Source of the DNA: Guillardia theta CCMP2712
Lineage: Eukaryota > Cryptophyceae > Pyrenomonadales > Geminigeraceae
Direction: 5' to 3'
DNA length: 64,000 bases
Assembly (NCBI RefSeq): GCF_000315625.1
Contig: NW_005434660.1
Location: 488,768-552,767, forward strand
Position numbers and translations under genes: made by a program. The notes below the pieces were generated by a model. The model did not search any database and was not told where the DNA came from. It worked only from the letters and a program-made list of their open reading frames with translations. Below are positions 23,966 to 37,288 of this stretch, piece by piece. Within the stretch, counting starts at the first letter, position 1. Every line of letters starts with the position of its first letter.

Positions 23966-24511
23966 ATGGCGACGATGGTACACCTTACGGTGGACGAGGC
24001 TGTGGCAGCGCTGTATCCTGACGACGTTGCCGATCTCACGAAACTTCTTGAGCTTCCTGAAGATTTCTCGAGCAGTGATGCTGAGCTTCCTGAAGATTTC
24101 TCGAGCAGTGATGCTGAGATCGAGCAGCGAGCCTCCGCTTCAGGAACGTCTTGCATACCCCAGCAAGAGCACAGCCCCACTCCCCAACCTCCTGCTCCCC
24201 CCTCTCCTTCTACTTCTGCCTCGACATCAGCATCATCTCCTTCTCGCAACGATCAGCTCTCTCGTCGAATGTGGACCAGGGATGAGCACGAGCGCTTCTT
24301 ACAAGCTCTTGGAGAGTATGTGGCAAAGCAGCACAAGACAGGAGTCAAAGATGAAACGGGGAAACTGCGGGCAGGGCTGGGAAGGGGGGCTGCCAAGAAG
24401 ATAGCAGCAGCTGTTGGAACTAGGAGCGAGGCGCAGGTCCGATCTCACGCACAGAAGTTCTTCCAGCAGCAAACGAGAGAGGGAAGGAACTGGAGAGATT
24501 TTTTTGCTTGA
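23966..24511 (+). CDS. SHAQKYF-class single-repeat Myb transcription factor
   Basis: Intronless, 181 residues. One Myb repeat (about residues 101-168) starts RMWTRDEHERFLQALGEY and ends VGTRSEAQVRSHAQKFF, the diagnostic SHAQK(Y/F)F motif of plant and algal CCA1/RVE-like and related factors that bind AT-rich promoter elements. The recognition helix is preceded by an insert of about 15 residues relative to a minimal repeat. The N-terminus is acidic and contains a perfect 33-bp tandem duplication encoding ELPEDFSSSDA twice, a possible casein-kinase-2 target. A Pro/Ser-rich linker joins the two parts. The start is the first ATG of the frame. A circadian or stress role is possible but not shown. 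Confidence 0.88.
   Translation: MATMVHLTVDEAVAALYPDDVADLTKLLELPEDFSSSDAELPEDFSSSDAEIEQRASASGTSCIPQQEHSPTPQPPAPPSPSTSASTSASSPSRNDQLSRRMWTRDEHERFLQALGEYVAKQHKTGVKDETGKLRAGLGRGAAKKIAAAVGTRSEAQVRSHAQKFFQQQTREGRNWRDFFA
24034..24118 (+). repeat. 33-bp tandem duplication in the Myb gene
   Basis: Two identical adjacent copies of a 33-bp unit encode an 11-residue acidic Ser-rich repeat. The exact identity points to a recent duplication. Confidence 0.8.
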
Positions 24512-24864
24512 AGAGTGTGAGAATGGAGATTCTCAGTGGAGTGTTTTATCGTATCATTTGTAAAAACGCCGGGATCGGTGAAATTTGTGGAGTATGCAGC
24601 AAAATAAAATTTCAATATTGATGATAGTGCCCTAATGATACACGACTTGCATGTTTCTTGCTAAGTGCTGTTAGCAATGATATCCTATATCATCTGTACA
24701 TCATACAAAAGGTATACTGATGTCTGTGCACTAGCTGTGTTCAATCAATTCTTGTTCACTTTAGACGAGCCTCTTGAAGCTTCAAGTTTGACTGCTGCTA
24801 AAATTTGCGATCGCACAGTCTCATGCCGCTCGCGTACACCATCAGCAAATGGTGTTGTTTCAGG
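24512..24864. other. Intergenic region
   Basis: Three-prime flank of the Myb gene with AT-rich sequence and possible polyadenylation words (AAAATAAAAT near 24600). No gene is seen. Confidence 0.4.
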
Positions 24865-26180
24865 ATGAGAAGAGCTCTACAATCATCTTCCATGCTCTAT
24901 CTGCTCCTGCTCGTGCACTCGCATAGTCAAGGTGACAAAGGAACCTCGACGTGCTGTGCTAGTTTCAAGTATTCAATGGGAAAGGAAAAGTAGAAGCAAA
25001 TTACCCAAGAGAAACAGGGATCAAACAAGTTAACCCCAGAGAAAGGCAAGGGCAAGAGCGAGGGCAGCTCCTTCCTCCAACTCCAACCACACGAGCCATG
25101 GCATGTACGACCAGCAGGGCAACAAGGATCAAGACAAAAGTCGTGCGGAGCAAGGAAAGGGAAAATACCAACAAATCCGCTAATCTGCTCAACAACACCG
25201 CCCAGCCAACGAGCTAGCATTGTCCATGCTGATGCGCAGATTGATGCGCCCGCCCTGGCGCCCGCCATGGCGAGTGGTGGCGCTGGCGATGCTGAACATG
25301 TGCTGTCTGCCGATGCCGACGATGATGACGATGACGGCAATGTCAACAAGCATGAAGACTGCTGCAGCAAGACACCCGGTATCATCTTCATTGTTCCCAT
25401 CACCATCTGCAGCAAAAACAGCAAGCACAGAAGCAGCTCCTTCATGGGTTGCTGCACTGCCAAGCACCTTGAGGCTGGCAGGTGGAAGCGACCGTATCAT
25501 CACAGAACGACCAAGTCTATCTGAAGAAGATGCTCGATCCTCCTCCCTCCTCACCATGCTGCGCAAGATGAGCTCCCTTAAGCGCGAGTCCCAGCAGATG
25601 TTCGCGTCGGACGACGAGTGGCTGCAGCGATGGATCAGCTCGTGCGAGGAGCTGTGGGAGACTCGTAGCGAGTCTCTCAAGCCCAAGACGTTGAAAGCGA
25701 GGTAAGAGTGTCTCGCCTATGAGCCTCCCTCAAACGTGCGCAGGTTTAAGGCCATGATGAAAGCAGAGGAGATTCAGTCAAGGGACGAGGAAATGATCAG
25801 GACCATGTCTGATGTGAGCTGGGGGAAGCGACTGCTGCTGAAGCTGGAGGACGAGATGAGGTCAAGGGCTCAATGCAGGAGAGAGACAAGGAGATTTCCA
25901 TCCCTGTCGGAAGCGTTGGAGCATCAGGCGAGGGAAGGAGGAGAAGGAGCTGCTCAGGGATCGCATGCAGGAGGTCAAGTGCCACCAGGAGACCAGCCAG
26001 TCATCTGGTATGAGGCTGAGAAGACCCTGATCCTCCCCCACGGCCTTATCCAGGAGGGCAGCGGAGGAGCGCTACTAGTTGTCCCCTCTGCGGAGCTTCA
26101 TCTGCGGGGTCAAGGAGGAGAAGCTGGCGGAGGGAGACAAATAGAGCAGGGAGCGACTGTGATCAGCCGTCCTCTTGATT
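24865..26180 (+). CDS. Hypothetical secreted protein with helical segment, model incomplete
   Basis: An ATG at 24865 starts MRRALQSSSMLYLLLLVHSHSQ, a convincing signal peptide, followed by a donor at about 24930. Downstream coding-looking exons include a long open stretch around 25028-25210 and a helical part (MLRKMSSLKRESQQMFASDD) joined across an intron at about 25703-25741 to RFKAMMKAEEIQSRDEEMIR. A later helix (KEEKELLRDRMQEVKCHQE) ends at a 46-nt intron near 26010-26055. The joins between these pieces are not all in one consistent frame, so the model is partial. It may belong to the same gene as the beta-helix-like exons that follow. No family is recognised. Confidence 0.35.
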
Positions 26181-26329
26181 TGTCTGACGGGTCTAGCGGG
26201 TCGCTCTTACATGTTCAGCTGCAGGTTGCAGCCGCTCATTTCTCTGCCTCCTTGTCTCTTCCTCGATTCCCTCCCCCCCCCCTCCCCCTCCTCCCCCCTC
26301 CATGTTCTCCTCTGCCCCACCTCGGCCCG

Positions 26330-27867
26330 TGTTCTCCAGCTTCCTGCCGATGCTGACTGCGATGTCAGTGGGGGAGCGATGATTCTCTCGATGCGACTTT
26401 GAGCGTCGAAGGAGGAGAATGGCGGGTGATGAGATGTAGCATCAAGAGCTTCGAAGCTATCGCGGTGGGCATCGCTCCTTGATAATTTCCTCTGCTCCTG
26501 CACTGCATCTCTTCCCTCCTTCGTTCTGCCTGTTCCTCCTCCAAACTTTCGATGCTGATGACGTGGAACTAAGACTGACTGACTATGAGTTTTGCGTCTT
26601 CCTGCTCCTCTTTTGTGTCGTTGTCCACTTTCCATCCTCGCCTCACAATCTTCCTTCCTCTCCTCCACCAACGTGTTGCTTGCTCGCTTCTCTCTTGACC
26701 TGGAGCAGCTGGAGGTGAAAGGAGGAAACGTCTCCATGTGCTCAAGTCAGATCGGAGGACAGGAAGGCGTGAGCATGCAAGCCAATTGTGAGCAGCACGC
26801 GAAACCTTCTGGCTCCTCCTCCTCACGCTGATGCCTGAAAGGTGCTGTCTTCATGTGCGGCGGGGAGCTGCGATGCCTGCAGACGGTCAGAGGAGCGGCT
26901 CCTGCGCCTGCTCTTGACTTTGACGGCAGGATGTCTCTTTCGTTGGAGCTCTGACAGTCCAAGAGCTGCAGCAGAGGAAGGAGACGAGCGAGGCGAAGGA
27001 GAGCGGGGATGCTACAGCTATGGCCGTATCAAGAGGAGGGCTTGCAATGTTCGCAGACTGCTCGTTCCATCACATCGCTGGATCGGCGGCTGTGCTCTCG
27101 GACAGCGCGTTCCTCTCCCTCCTCTCATGCAAGGTTTTTTCTTGCTCCCTCCGCCCTTGTCTCCTCTTCTCTCGTCTCTGCCTCACCTGTGCCCTCTTCC
27201 CGCTTCTCCCAGTTCTCCCCCTCCCCCACATCATTTGTCCATTCCTGTTCCCCCTCGTCCGTCATCAATCGTGCTATGAACTGCGTACTGCACTAGACCC
27301 AGTTCAATCATTCTCCTTCCCTTCCCCTCATCTTCTTCCCCTTCCTCTTCCTTCCTCCCTCTATCTCTCTGACTTCTATTCTGGTGACTTGAGCTTCAGG
27401 TTCGCATCCTAGACAAGGAAGCAGCCGTGACGGTTCTACGACGCAAGAACTCAGTGAGGAGAGGACAGGACAGGACAGGACAGGAGGGGGAGGGGAGAAC
27501 AGAGCAGAGCAGAGCAGAGAAGGGATGTGCCAAGAAGGGGGAGAAAGAGGACGAGGGCAAGGGAAAGAGAGCAGTAGGAAAAGAAGAAGCAGGAGGGAAA
27601 TTCAAGAAGGGGGAGGGGAAGAGGTTGAAGGGAGGGGTGCGAACATGGGAGGGAAGGGGAGGGAGGGAGGGAGGGAGGAGGAGCTCATGTTGCCTCAGGT
27701 GCATCTCTGCGTACAGCGTAGCATCCTCACTGTCAGTCGACTGGTGCAGGGCGGCGACTCTGCTCCTCTAGTTGTCATCGACAAGGTGATGAGTGATGGG
27801 ATGGAGGACTCAGGAAGCAGGACAGAGGAGAGTGCAGAAAAGGAGGAAGCGTGTTGGAGGGAGTTGG

Positions 27868-27936
<69 letters not shown>

Positions 27937-28086
27937 TGGAGTGATCAGGGAGGATGGAGGAGAAAGCAGGGGAGGGAGCTGAGCGATGTTGCAGGAGAAC
28001 GACTTCAACTGGGTGTCAGACATAAGTGAGGAGACGGTGAGATCGAACGTTCACCACAACTTCAACTCCAAGACGTGCCAGTGGTG
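26330..28086 (+). CDS. Beta-helix-like protein, partial model
   Basis: Scattered short exons show the G-x-V/A-x-hydrophobic rhythm of parallel beta-helix (pectin-lyase-like) proteins: CDVSGGAMILS, KGGNVSMCSSQIGG, GAVFMCGGEL and GGLAMFADCSFHHIAGSAAV. The last exons read VRILDKEAAVTVLRRKNS, SILTVSRLVQGGDSAPLVV and ENDFNWVSDISEETV, and end at TGA in KTCQW (28084-28086). Introns contain simple repeats. The exon chain was not closed and it may be the C-terminal part of the gene beginning at 24865. If so, the product would be a secreted beta-helix protein, possibly acting on or binding carbohydrate. Confidence 0.4.
27871..27934 (+). repeat. (GGCA)n tetranucleotide repeat
   Basis: About 16 copies of GGCA in an intron or spacer of the beta-helix-like gene. 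Confidence 0.9.
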
Positions 28087-28199
28087 AGGTAGAAGTGGAG
28101 AGGGAGAGGCGAGGAGGAGGAGGAGTAAGGGGATAAGGAAGAAGGAAAAGAAGGGGCAATGAATAAGGAGAAGGGCAAAGGAGGTTGAAGAAGGAGAGG

Positions 28200-28266
28200 A
28201 GCGTGAAGGAGGATGAGGACGCGGAGGAGGAGAGGAGGAGGAGGAGGAGGAGGAGGAGGAGGGAAG
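28200..28266 (+). repeat. GGA-rich simple repeat
   Basis: Purine-rich GAGGAGG tract between two convergent genes that end at 28086 and 28289. Confidence 0.8.
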
Positions 28267-28288
28267 GTACATTGTTACACTGTGGTGT

Positions 28289-30905
<2,617 letters not shown>

Positions 30906-31098
30906 GAGAGGGGGGAAGAGAAGGAGGATGAGGAGGGGGTGGGTGGGGGGGTGGGGGGGTTCGGAAGAAGGAGCAGGAGCAGGGGGGGAGGGAGGATCTG
31001 GAGGGAGGGGATTGAAGGAGGACGAAGGGAAGAAGGGCAGAGCATGCATGATCAATCAAAGCTTCTGGGAGCCCCCAGCACTCGTGCGCATTCAATGG

Positions 31099-31410
31099 CT
31101 AGGATAACAAAGGGTGACCGCGAGGATGAGAAAGACGAGGAGGATCAGGTGGGCGGAGGAGTCGGAAGCAGGAAGAATGAGATCGATAAGGATGAATCAG
31201 ACGCGACAGGAAGAAACGGTAGAGGACAAGAAAGAAGAGCAGAGGCAAACAGTACAAGAGGAGGAGGAGGAGGAGGAGGAGGAGGAGAAAGTTTTGCTAG
31301 CTGCATGGGCAGGTGTAGGAGGAGACGGGGCTGTCGGGGAACCATGGCAAGTTGCAGTGAACGAGTATCAGGCTCGCCTCAGAATTATGATGCTGGTAGT
31401 CAACCCTAGG
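31099..31410 (+). CDS. Hypothetical charged ORF running into a GC island
   Basis: An ATG at 31099 opens an acidic and basic reading (MARITKGDREDEKDEEDQ). A second frame, joined by a possible short intron, reads TVEDKKEEQRQTVQEEE, a Glu run from a GGA repeat, and WQVAVNEYQARLRIMML. The frame then enters GC-rich island B at about 31415 and changes character, so the gene, if real, is truncated or its 3' end is the repeat. Low confidence. Confidence 0.2.
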
Positions 31411-31414
31411 CACT

Positions 31415-31595
31415 GTGGCCGTGGGCCGGGCCGGGCTCACCCGGTCACAGTGACTCAGCCGGCCCCGGAGCCTGCGGGACCCCGGGGACCGACTGGCCTG
31501 CGGCGCGCCGGGCTGACAGTTTCTAGTGACTCTGTGAGAGCAGTCGGTGAATACAGAGAATCCAAAGTAACTCACCGTACTGACAGTGGTGTACT
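31415..31595. repeat. GC-rich dispersed island B
   Basis: GGGCCGGGCCGGG and CCGGTCAC words, followed by a GTGACTCTGTGA / ACTGACAGTG tail, as in the other islands. Confidence 0.7.
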
Positions 31596-31709
31596 ATAAT
31601 GGTGCAAATTATGTCAATCAGTTTTAATGCATCAAGCAACGAGGAATAGAGAAAGGAAATTAAATAGAGTAGAACAATACCACAGGATGTCAGCGTCAGA
31701 GGAATTAAG

Positions 31710-33484
31710 TTAAAGCACCGCCTTGATCACGTGACTTGTTTTTAGGGCATGCGACGGTGTCAAATGAAGCATTGACGTCTGCTTCGAAATGCTTGACATC
31801 AGGCAAGAGGCCGCAAGCAGCTTTGGCAGAGTCTCTGATAGAAGTTGCCGGGCACCCAAGGCTGCAGCCAACCAAAGCACCAGAACCTCAACCACTGTCA
31901 TCATCACGTGAAACAGAGCGAATGGCTTCACATTCCGTTGATGAGCTCCCCATACCATTGCGAATAGAGCAAAACTGTAAAAAGATAGATTCCAAGCTGT
32001 CATGGCTAAGTAAAAGGCAGAGTTCGGTTGATTCGCCGACGCTGTCAACTCCAAGTTCATCACTTGCGGAACGTCGAAGATCCCAGTGATTATCAACAAA
32101 ATTGCTATCAAGGGGATGACAACAGTATCTGCAATGGATCTGACCGAACGCACCACTTCTGCCTTCCAACCTTCACAGATCTTCAGTGTTGAAGGAAGGG
32201 ACCCTCTGCCGCGAGCAATAACATCTCTGCACATCTGAACCATGGCCATGGTTGACTTGGCTGAGGGGTCAGTTGGAGCGATTCGATCCGCGATAGATTC
32301 GATTGTATCTTCGAAGATATCCAATACTGATGCCATGTCCACCGTATCCAACATCAACTTGGCGCTGAGCCCCTTGCGAAGTTTAACCGGCTTCGTGTTC
32401 CTACATTCGCCAAGCTCTTTTCGGATCTCTCCCTTGAAGACATCTGGATTTGCATAGCACAGGCTAAGTGTATGTGCTGCCATCACTTGAGGGATAGCGC
32501 AAAACAAGAAGTTGCTTTCGTCTGAAATGGTTGAAAGGTATTCGACACAGTAAGGAAGATGTTGGAGAGCATTGGTGACCATGTCATTCAAGCAGGCCAC
32601 TGCAAGCGTCTCATTCTTTCCAAACGTGAAGTTGGCAAGGTCGTCCGTGTACTTGCCCCATATATCCTTGGGCCAGAAAACCCTCCTGTCTCCCGTTTCA
32701 GGGTTCACGTCCTCATGGTCCTCGAGGAAATCACGAATGATGTTGGTTTTCTGCAGGAACAGACCCATATGATTAGCCGTCTCCAAGTTCTCACCCACCA
32801 TCGGATCTTCCAACCCAGAAGCTGCAAACAATCCGCTGAGCCCAATTCCGACCAAACCAGCAACATAGTGACAGTACAGATCGTAATCCTTGGTGGTGAC
32901 CACCTTCATCTTGGTGAACTTCTCCATGCCCTCAGCCATTTTCTTTGTGATGTCACAGATTATTTCTTGATACTGAGGTTTCAAGGTGTTGTATCCGCGA
33001 GTGACATGGAAAAAGTTCTCGACCAAGATCTTCTCGTCCTTGTAACCACCTGCAACCAACAAGATCAGTATGGATTCAACCATAGACTGTTCAGACTCAC
33101 AGCTAAGGCAGTACTTCTCATCAGTCAGCTTCTGATAAAAAGTCGAGAGTAATTTGGTCTTTGTTTCTTTGTCAATTGCCATGTCATCCTCTGCATGATT
33201 GTGAGCATAACAGCGATACGCTAAATCGGTAAGTTGGTACCTATAGTATCGAGACCACGCAGCACCAAATAGAAAATGCATACAGCATTTCTCAACTCGT
33301 CCCCAAGCTGCTGGATCACAATCGCAAACGATCTTGAGACCTTGTCCAGCATATCGTAGCAGAACAACCAGTCTGCATCTCTCTTCTGCTGCGATGCGCG
33401 CTTCTTCCATTTTGAGATTTTCCTCTTCAGTTTGATCAGTGCCGTGAATTCACTGGGGCGCAAAAGAAGCGAAAGAACGCCCAT
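31710..33484 (-). CDS. SQS: Squalene synthase (farnesyl-diphosphate farnesyltransferase)
   Basis: Two exons (33484-33241 and 33190-31710) joined by a 50-nt GT-AG intron give 574 residues. The enzyme condenses two farnesyl diphosphates to squalene at the ER, the first committed step of sterol synthesis. Visible motifs: the first Asp-rich site DTIEDDMAI, created exactly across the splice, the region around YCHYVAGLVGIGLS, and the second Asp-rich site in LFLQKTNIIRDFLEDHED. The C-terminus carries hydrophobic segments (VVIPLIAILLIITGIF and later LFHVMMTVVEVLVLWLAAAL) for membrane anchoring. The tail is longer than in animal or yeast enzymes of about 410-450 residues. The start is the only Met in frame before the conserved core. 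Confidence 0.95.
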
Positions 33485-35835
33485 CTTTTAGAGATCAAAT
33501 TGAGAGAGCTCGCAGCGTGATTCACTCTCGAAAGAGTCTGCGAACAAAGTATGTCACAATCAACTCTAATCAGGCCACATGTCAGGAAATTAACAAAACG
33601 AAAACGAATTCCTAACCAAAAGAACCAGATTTTCGTAATCAAACGATTGCTTCTCTATCGTATGATAGTTCTAAACGAATACCATCTAACAACGAACATA
33701 CAGACCTTAAAACACTCCTTCCCCTCAAAACACAAGACACAGCAGTGCTGTGATGTTCACGAACTTTGAGCTCAAAAGAACACGAACAATCATCAATCAA
33801 ATTGGGATCATCGTGATGTCAGGCAACGAGTACATGAGCATCCTAATGGAGGTTTTCGCTCTCGTCAGAGCTCCTATCTTTCTTATGATATGTTGCATAA
33901 TGCCAAACTTTCACGGGCCATTCACATCGTGCAGTAGCTGCAGGTCCACGACCGGTAGGGTAGGGTGCTCATGACCGTTGGGGTACAATCCAGGACCGGT
34001 GGTACAAACCATCGGAAACTTGTGGGTGGTGTGCAGAAATGAGCGAGAAAGACCACACTGAATCTGGTAAAATACAGGGGTGAAATTGACGGTAATCCAG
34101 AAGGGGTACTTGAGATCTATGGAAGGTTGGTCGGATCATGGTGGGGTCCAGTTTACCAGCGGGGGTAGGGTCCTCCGAGACAGGAAAGTGCTGAGTGGGG
34201 GAAGGTGGGGTATCGACGGTGGATGAAAGGGTGGTAGGGGTACAGGGAAGGGGCGATCAAAATTTCCGCAGGGGGGCAACACGCTTGACAAGAATCTTGG
34301 GGTGGTAAAATAATTTGTAACATAAATGTTTACTTACTGTATTTTTGTATAAATTAAACATTTGATAAGTAATAAATGTAGTCAATTGTTGGGCATTTCG
34401 TCCTCTGACATGGTTTCCCGCCCGCAGCAAGGTGCGTTTTCCAAAGGATCCCCATTTGATACCCCTCTAATCCACCCCCTACAGCAATGGAACCCCTACC
34501 CTATCAGTCACACACCAAAAACACCCCACCACTCCCTGTGACACTTTAACTTTCAACATTTGAGGGGATCTTTATGACCCTACCTATCTCAAAAGGATGA
34601 CAGCTGATTACCCCACCCTCAGTGTCAGTCCTCTGATTCTGGTCCTCTGCTATCGTAGCTCCCCAAGCGCGATCCGGGATTTCATGATTGAACGAAATAA
34701 TTAGAAACTTTCAAATTGGATAGGAAAGGACTTGTGAGACCCCCGTTTGGAAGCGATTTGAATAGGGTGGTTACAGTTCAGAATAGAAATCAACTTTAAA
34801 ATTTTGAAACAATTTTCAAAGCGGCGGGCTCAAAGGCTGACCGTTAGAGCTTATCCAGGGTTTCTTTCAGGGGTCCGGTAGAATTAGCTAACGCGGGTAG
34901 GGGTTACAATCCATGGGTCCTCACATATGAAATGTTCAAATTGAAGTAGGTGGGGGTCACCATGGACACCCACCCTTGCAGTCTCAGCTGGGGGTCGGAA
35001 TTTCGCGGGGACAACTCATTTCAGTTAAATTTTCATTATTATTTTTTCCGGGCCGGGACTGGAACACTCGGCCGGGCCGCGCCGCGCTACAGGCTACAGC
35101 GGTGCCGGCCGGGCACTCAGCGCCGGGCCGGGCAGCCGCGGCCCGACTCCGGCGAGCCCGGGCCCTCTAAGTCACTTCCGAAGTTCAACGGTTGGCACTG
35201 GCTCATCCACGTGACAGCGACTCCCGGAGTCCGCGGCCGGGCTGCCGCGCTCCCGGTCCCGGGTCCGGCAGTGACGGCACTGCAGGCCGGGCTCGAGCCG
35301 AGTCAGCGGCTCTAATCCGCGCCGCCGAGTGACGGTGACGGCCGCGGGCAGTGACATTGCCCAGCGGCGAACGGCCCGTCCACTGGCCAGGCAGCGCCCC
35401 CGCGGCTCACAGAGTCAGCGGCTCGGACTCCTGAGTCTCTCTTTTAACGTACTAGCCCGGGCCACCTGGCAGAGTCGTACCGTGACTCAGTTTTTAACTT
35501 GACTTTGAGTAAAAGCCCTCGTACTGATTTTTGACTTTTAACTTTGAGTAAACCGGCGTGGCTGATACCTGATCGGAGTACTAGTACTACAGTGAAGCTA
35601 CCGTACCGTACTACGGTACTACAATCAGTGACCACGGGTCCGACCGTCACTAATACCCAGTGAAAGCGATAAAAAGCTTTCAGTGTAGGGGTACTACGGT
35701 TCAGTACCAGCAGTGTACTTTGTAGGGTTCTGAGTCAGTAGTGACCAGCCAGGCTCCGAGTAGGCTCGTGGCCCGGTAGGGTGGGACGTCACGGTCGATA
35801 GGTGGGGTACTTGAACGTACTGGTGACGAATAATA
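33485..35835. other. Gene-free repeat zone between squalene synthase and the Cys-rich secreted gene
   Basis: After about 450 bp of ordinary AT-leaning flank, 33940-34960 is packed with GGGGTAGGG, ACCGGTAGG and CCCCTACCC words on both strands. Then follow GC island C (35040-35460) and a tail (35460-35830) of TACGGTACTAC, GTGACTCAG and TTAACTTTGAGTAAA words. No ORF is supported. Confidence 0.6.
35040..35830. repeat. GC-rich dispersed island C with word-repeat tail
   Basis: Extremely GC-rich core (CCGGGCCGG, GTGACGGTGACGG) followed by a lower-GC tail. The tail holds two copies of a TTTTAACTT...TTTGAGTAAA element and several GTACTAC/GTAGTAC words. The tail element recurs inverted in island D near 49595-49625. 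Confidence 0.75.
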
Positions 35836-37288
35836 ATGCAAAAGCCAGCTGGACAATGTCTGAGTTGGTTCGCCATGCTGGCAGCCTGCGCGGTGACGTA
35901 TGCGAGCACGACAGCTCCTGAGCAGCTTCCTGAGGGAGGGAGAGCGAGTTGGCTCGTCACAAGAAGCATGCCTTCTGGATCTACGGGACTCCCCGGAAGA
36001 AGTTCGCATGAAAAGCAGGCATGCCAAGTTTGTGTATGTGCAACTGGTCCACTGACCCCGCACGCGTTTGCGATCTGTTTTCTTCATGTTTGCAAGTCAT
36101 CCATTGCTACTTAATGATCGTGTCTTGATCTATCGTACGTTTGACTGCTTATCTTCACTGCTTCCTGCACCTCAGTGCATTTACTGCCATCTGACACACA
36201 TCTCCTTTATCCAGTCCTTGCGCTACCTGGTACAAGGCTCTTGCAACCAGACGTGCGGAGCCAAAGCTGTAACCTGCTGGTGCGACGAACTGTGCCATAG
36301 TTTTGGAGACTGTTGTCCCGACAAGTGCCTGTACTGCTTCAACCCCTTGTGCTCAAACTCCTCCGCCTCCGCCATGGTGGACAACTCGACTCACAGTCCT
36401 CCGACCGTTCCAGTATGCGGAGACGGTGTAATCTCCGGCTCTGAAGTGTGCGACGACGGCAACACTGTCGACGGAGACGCATGCTCTGCTGACTGCTCTA
36501 CTGTGAATGACATGACCTACGATTGCTCCGACCCCATCTTCTCCGGCATACAGCTCGACTACTCCGTCGACAATCTCCGCCATTGTGAGCTCTGCTTCGA
36601 CGTCCTGTACGATCAAGGCAACGTTGACGCCAACGTCGAGCGGTGCAAGAGCAGAGAGTACCTTGTGCTGGCTGCCATGCCTGTCGGAGAGTCCCCCAAC
36701 GTGATCGGAAGCAATCTCACACTCGCCGCCATCTTCAGATCCAGCAACTTCAACAAGACCACCAGCAAATATGAGGCGGTAGGACCTGAGTTCGGAACGT
36801 GGAGGTACTGGGTCAACCAATGGAGCATGGGTTTTGCTCCATCCAGTCAGATCCAGTTGATGTCTGCAGACGTTTGGCACTCCAATTACAATCCCAGCGA
36901 CCCCGCCTCGTCTGACTGCAAGTACAGGCTGAGCTGGCACTGGAACTATGGAGGCTGGCGGGTAGGATGTACAACAGGGCTCAACTTTGACGAGCAATGG
37001 CGCAAGCAGATGTACTCTTGCCCGCAGTCTTGGTCCTGCAGGCCGAGGAAGCAGAAGTGTGTCCTGACGGCGACATGGGACGAGATTGTGCATGAGCTCA
37101 CGACCCATACGGGCAGATTCGTAGCAGGAGGTCTCGGGTACTTGATGGAGCGAGGAGTGAGAGAGACGTGGCTGTGCCAGTACGGACACGAGTGTGCCCC
37201 TAAGGGAGACGCCATGTGCTTCATGTACAACGAGGAGACGAAGAGCTTCGAGGTGTGGGACCTCCTCTCAGTGTTGAAGCTCTTGTGA
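35836..37288 (+). CDS. Secreted Cys-rich protein with somatomedin-B-like and DUF4215-like modules
   Basis: Two exons (35836-36027 and 36215-37288) joined by a 187-nt GT-AG intron give 421 residues. The N-terminus (SWFAMLAACAVTYAS) is a signal peptide. Residues about 70-103 contain eight closely spaced Cys (SCNQTCGAKAVTCWC, then CHSFGDCCPDKC), the pattern of a somatomedin-B domain. Next is CGDGVISGSEVCDDGNTVDG, the Cys-rich DUF4215/Myxococcus-type repeat found in extracellular proteins. The remaining 250 residues have scattered Cys and Trp (YRLSWHWNYGGWRVGC) and no recognised fold. It is probably a cell-surface or secreted protein; ligand unknown. Confidence 0.8.

Noticed and set aside
27871-27934. 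Short regularly spaced repeats that might suggest a CRISPR array
   Set aside because: A pure GGCA tetranucleotide tract without spacers, in a eukaryotic genome.
33940-34960. GGGTAGGG words considered as telomeric repeats
   Set aside because: Unit length is irregular, orientation is mixed and the words are scattered through the window, unlike a telomere array.
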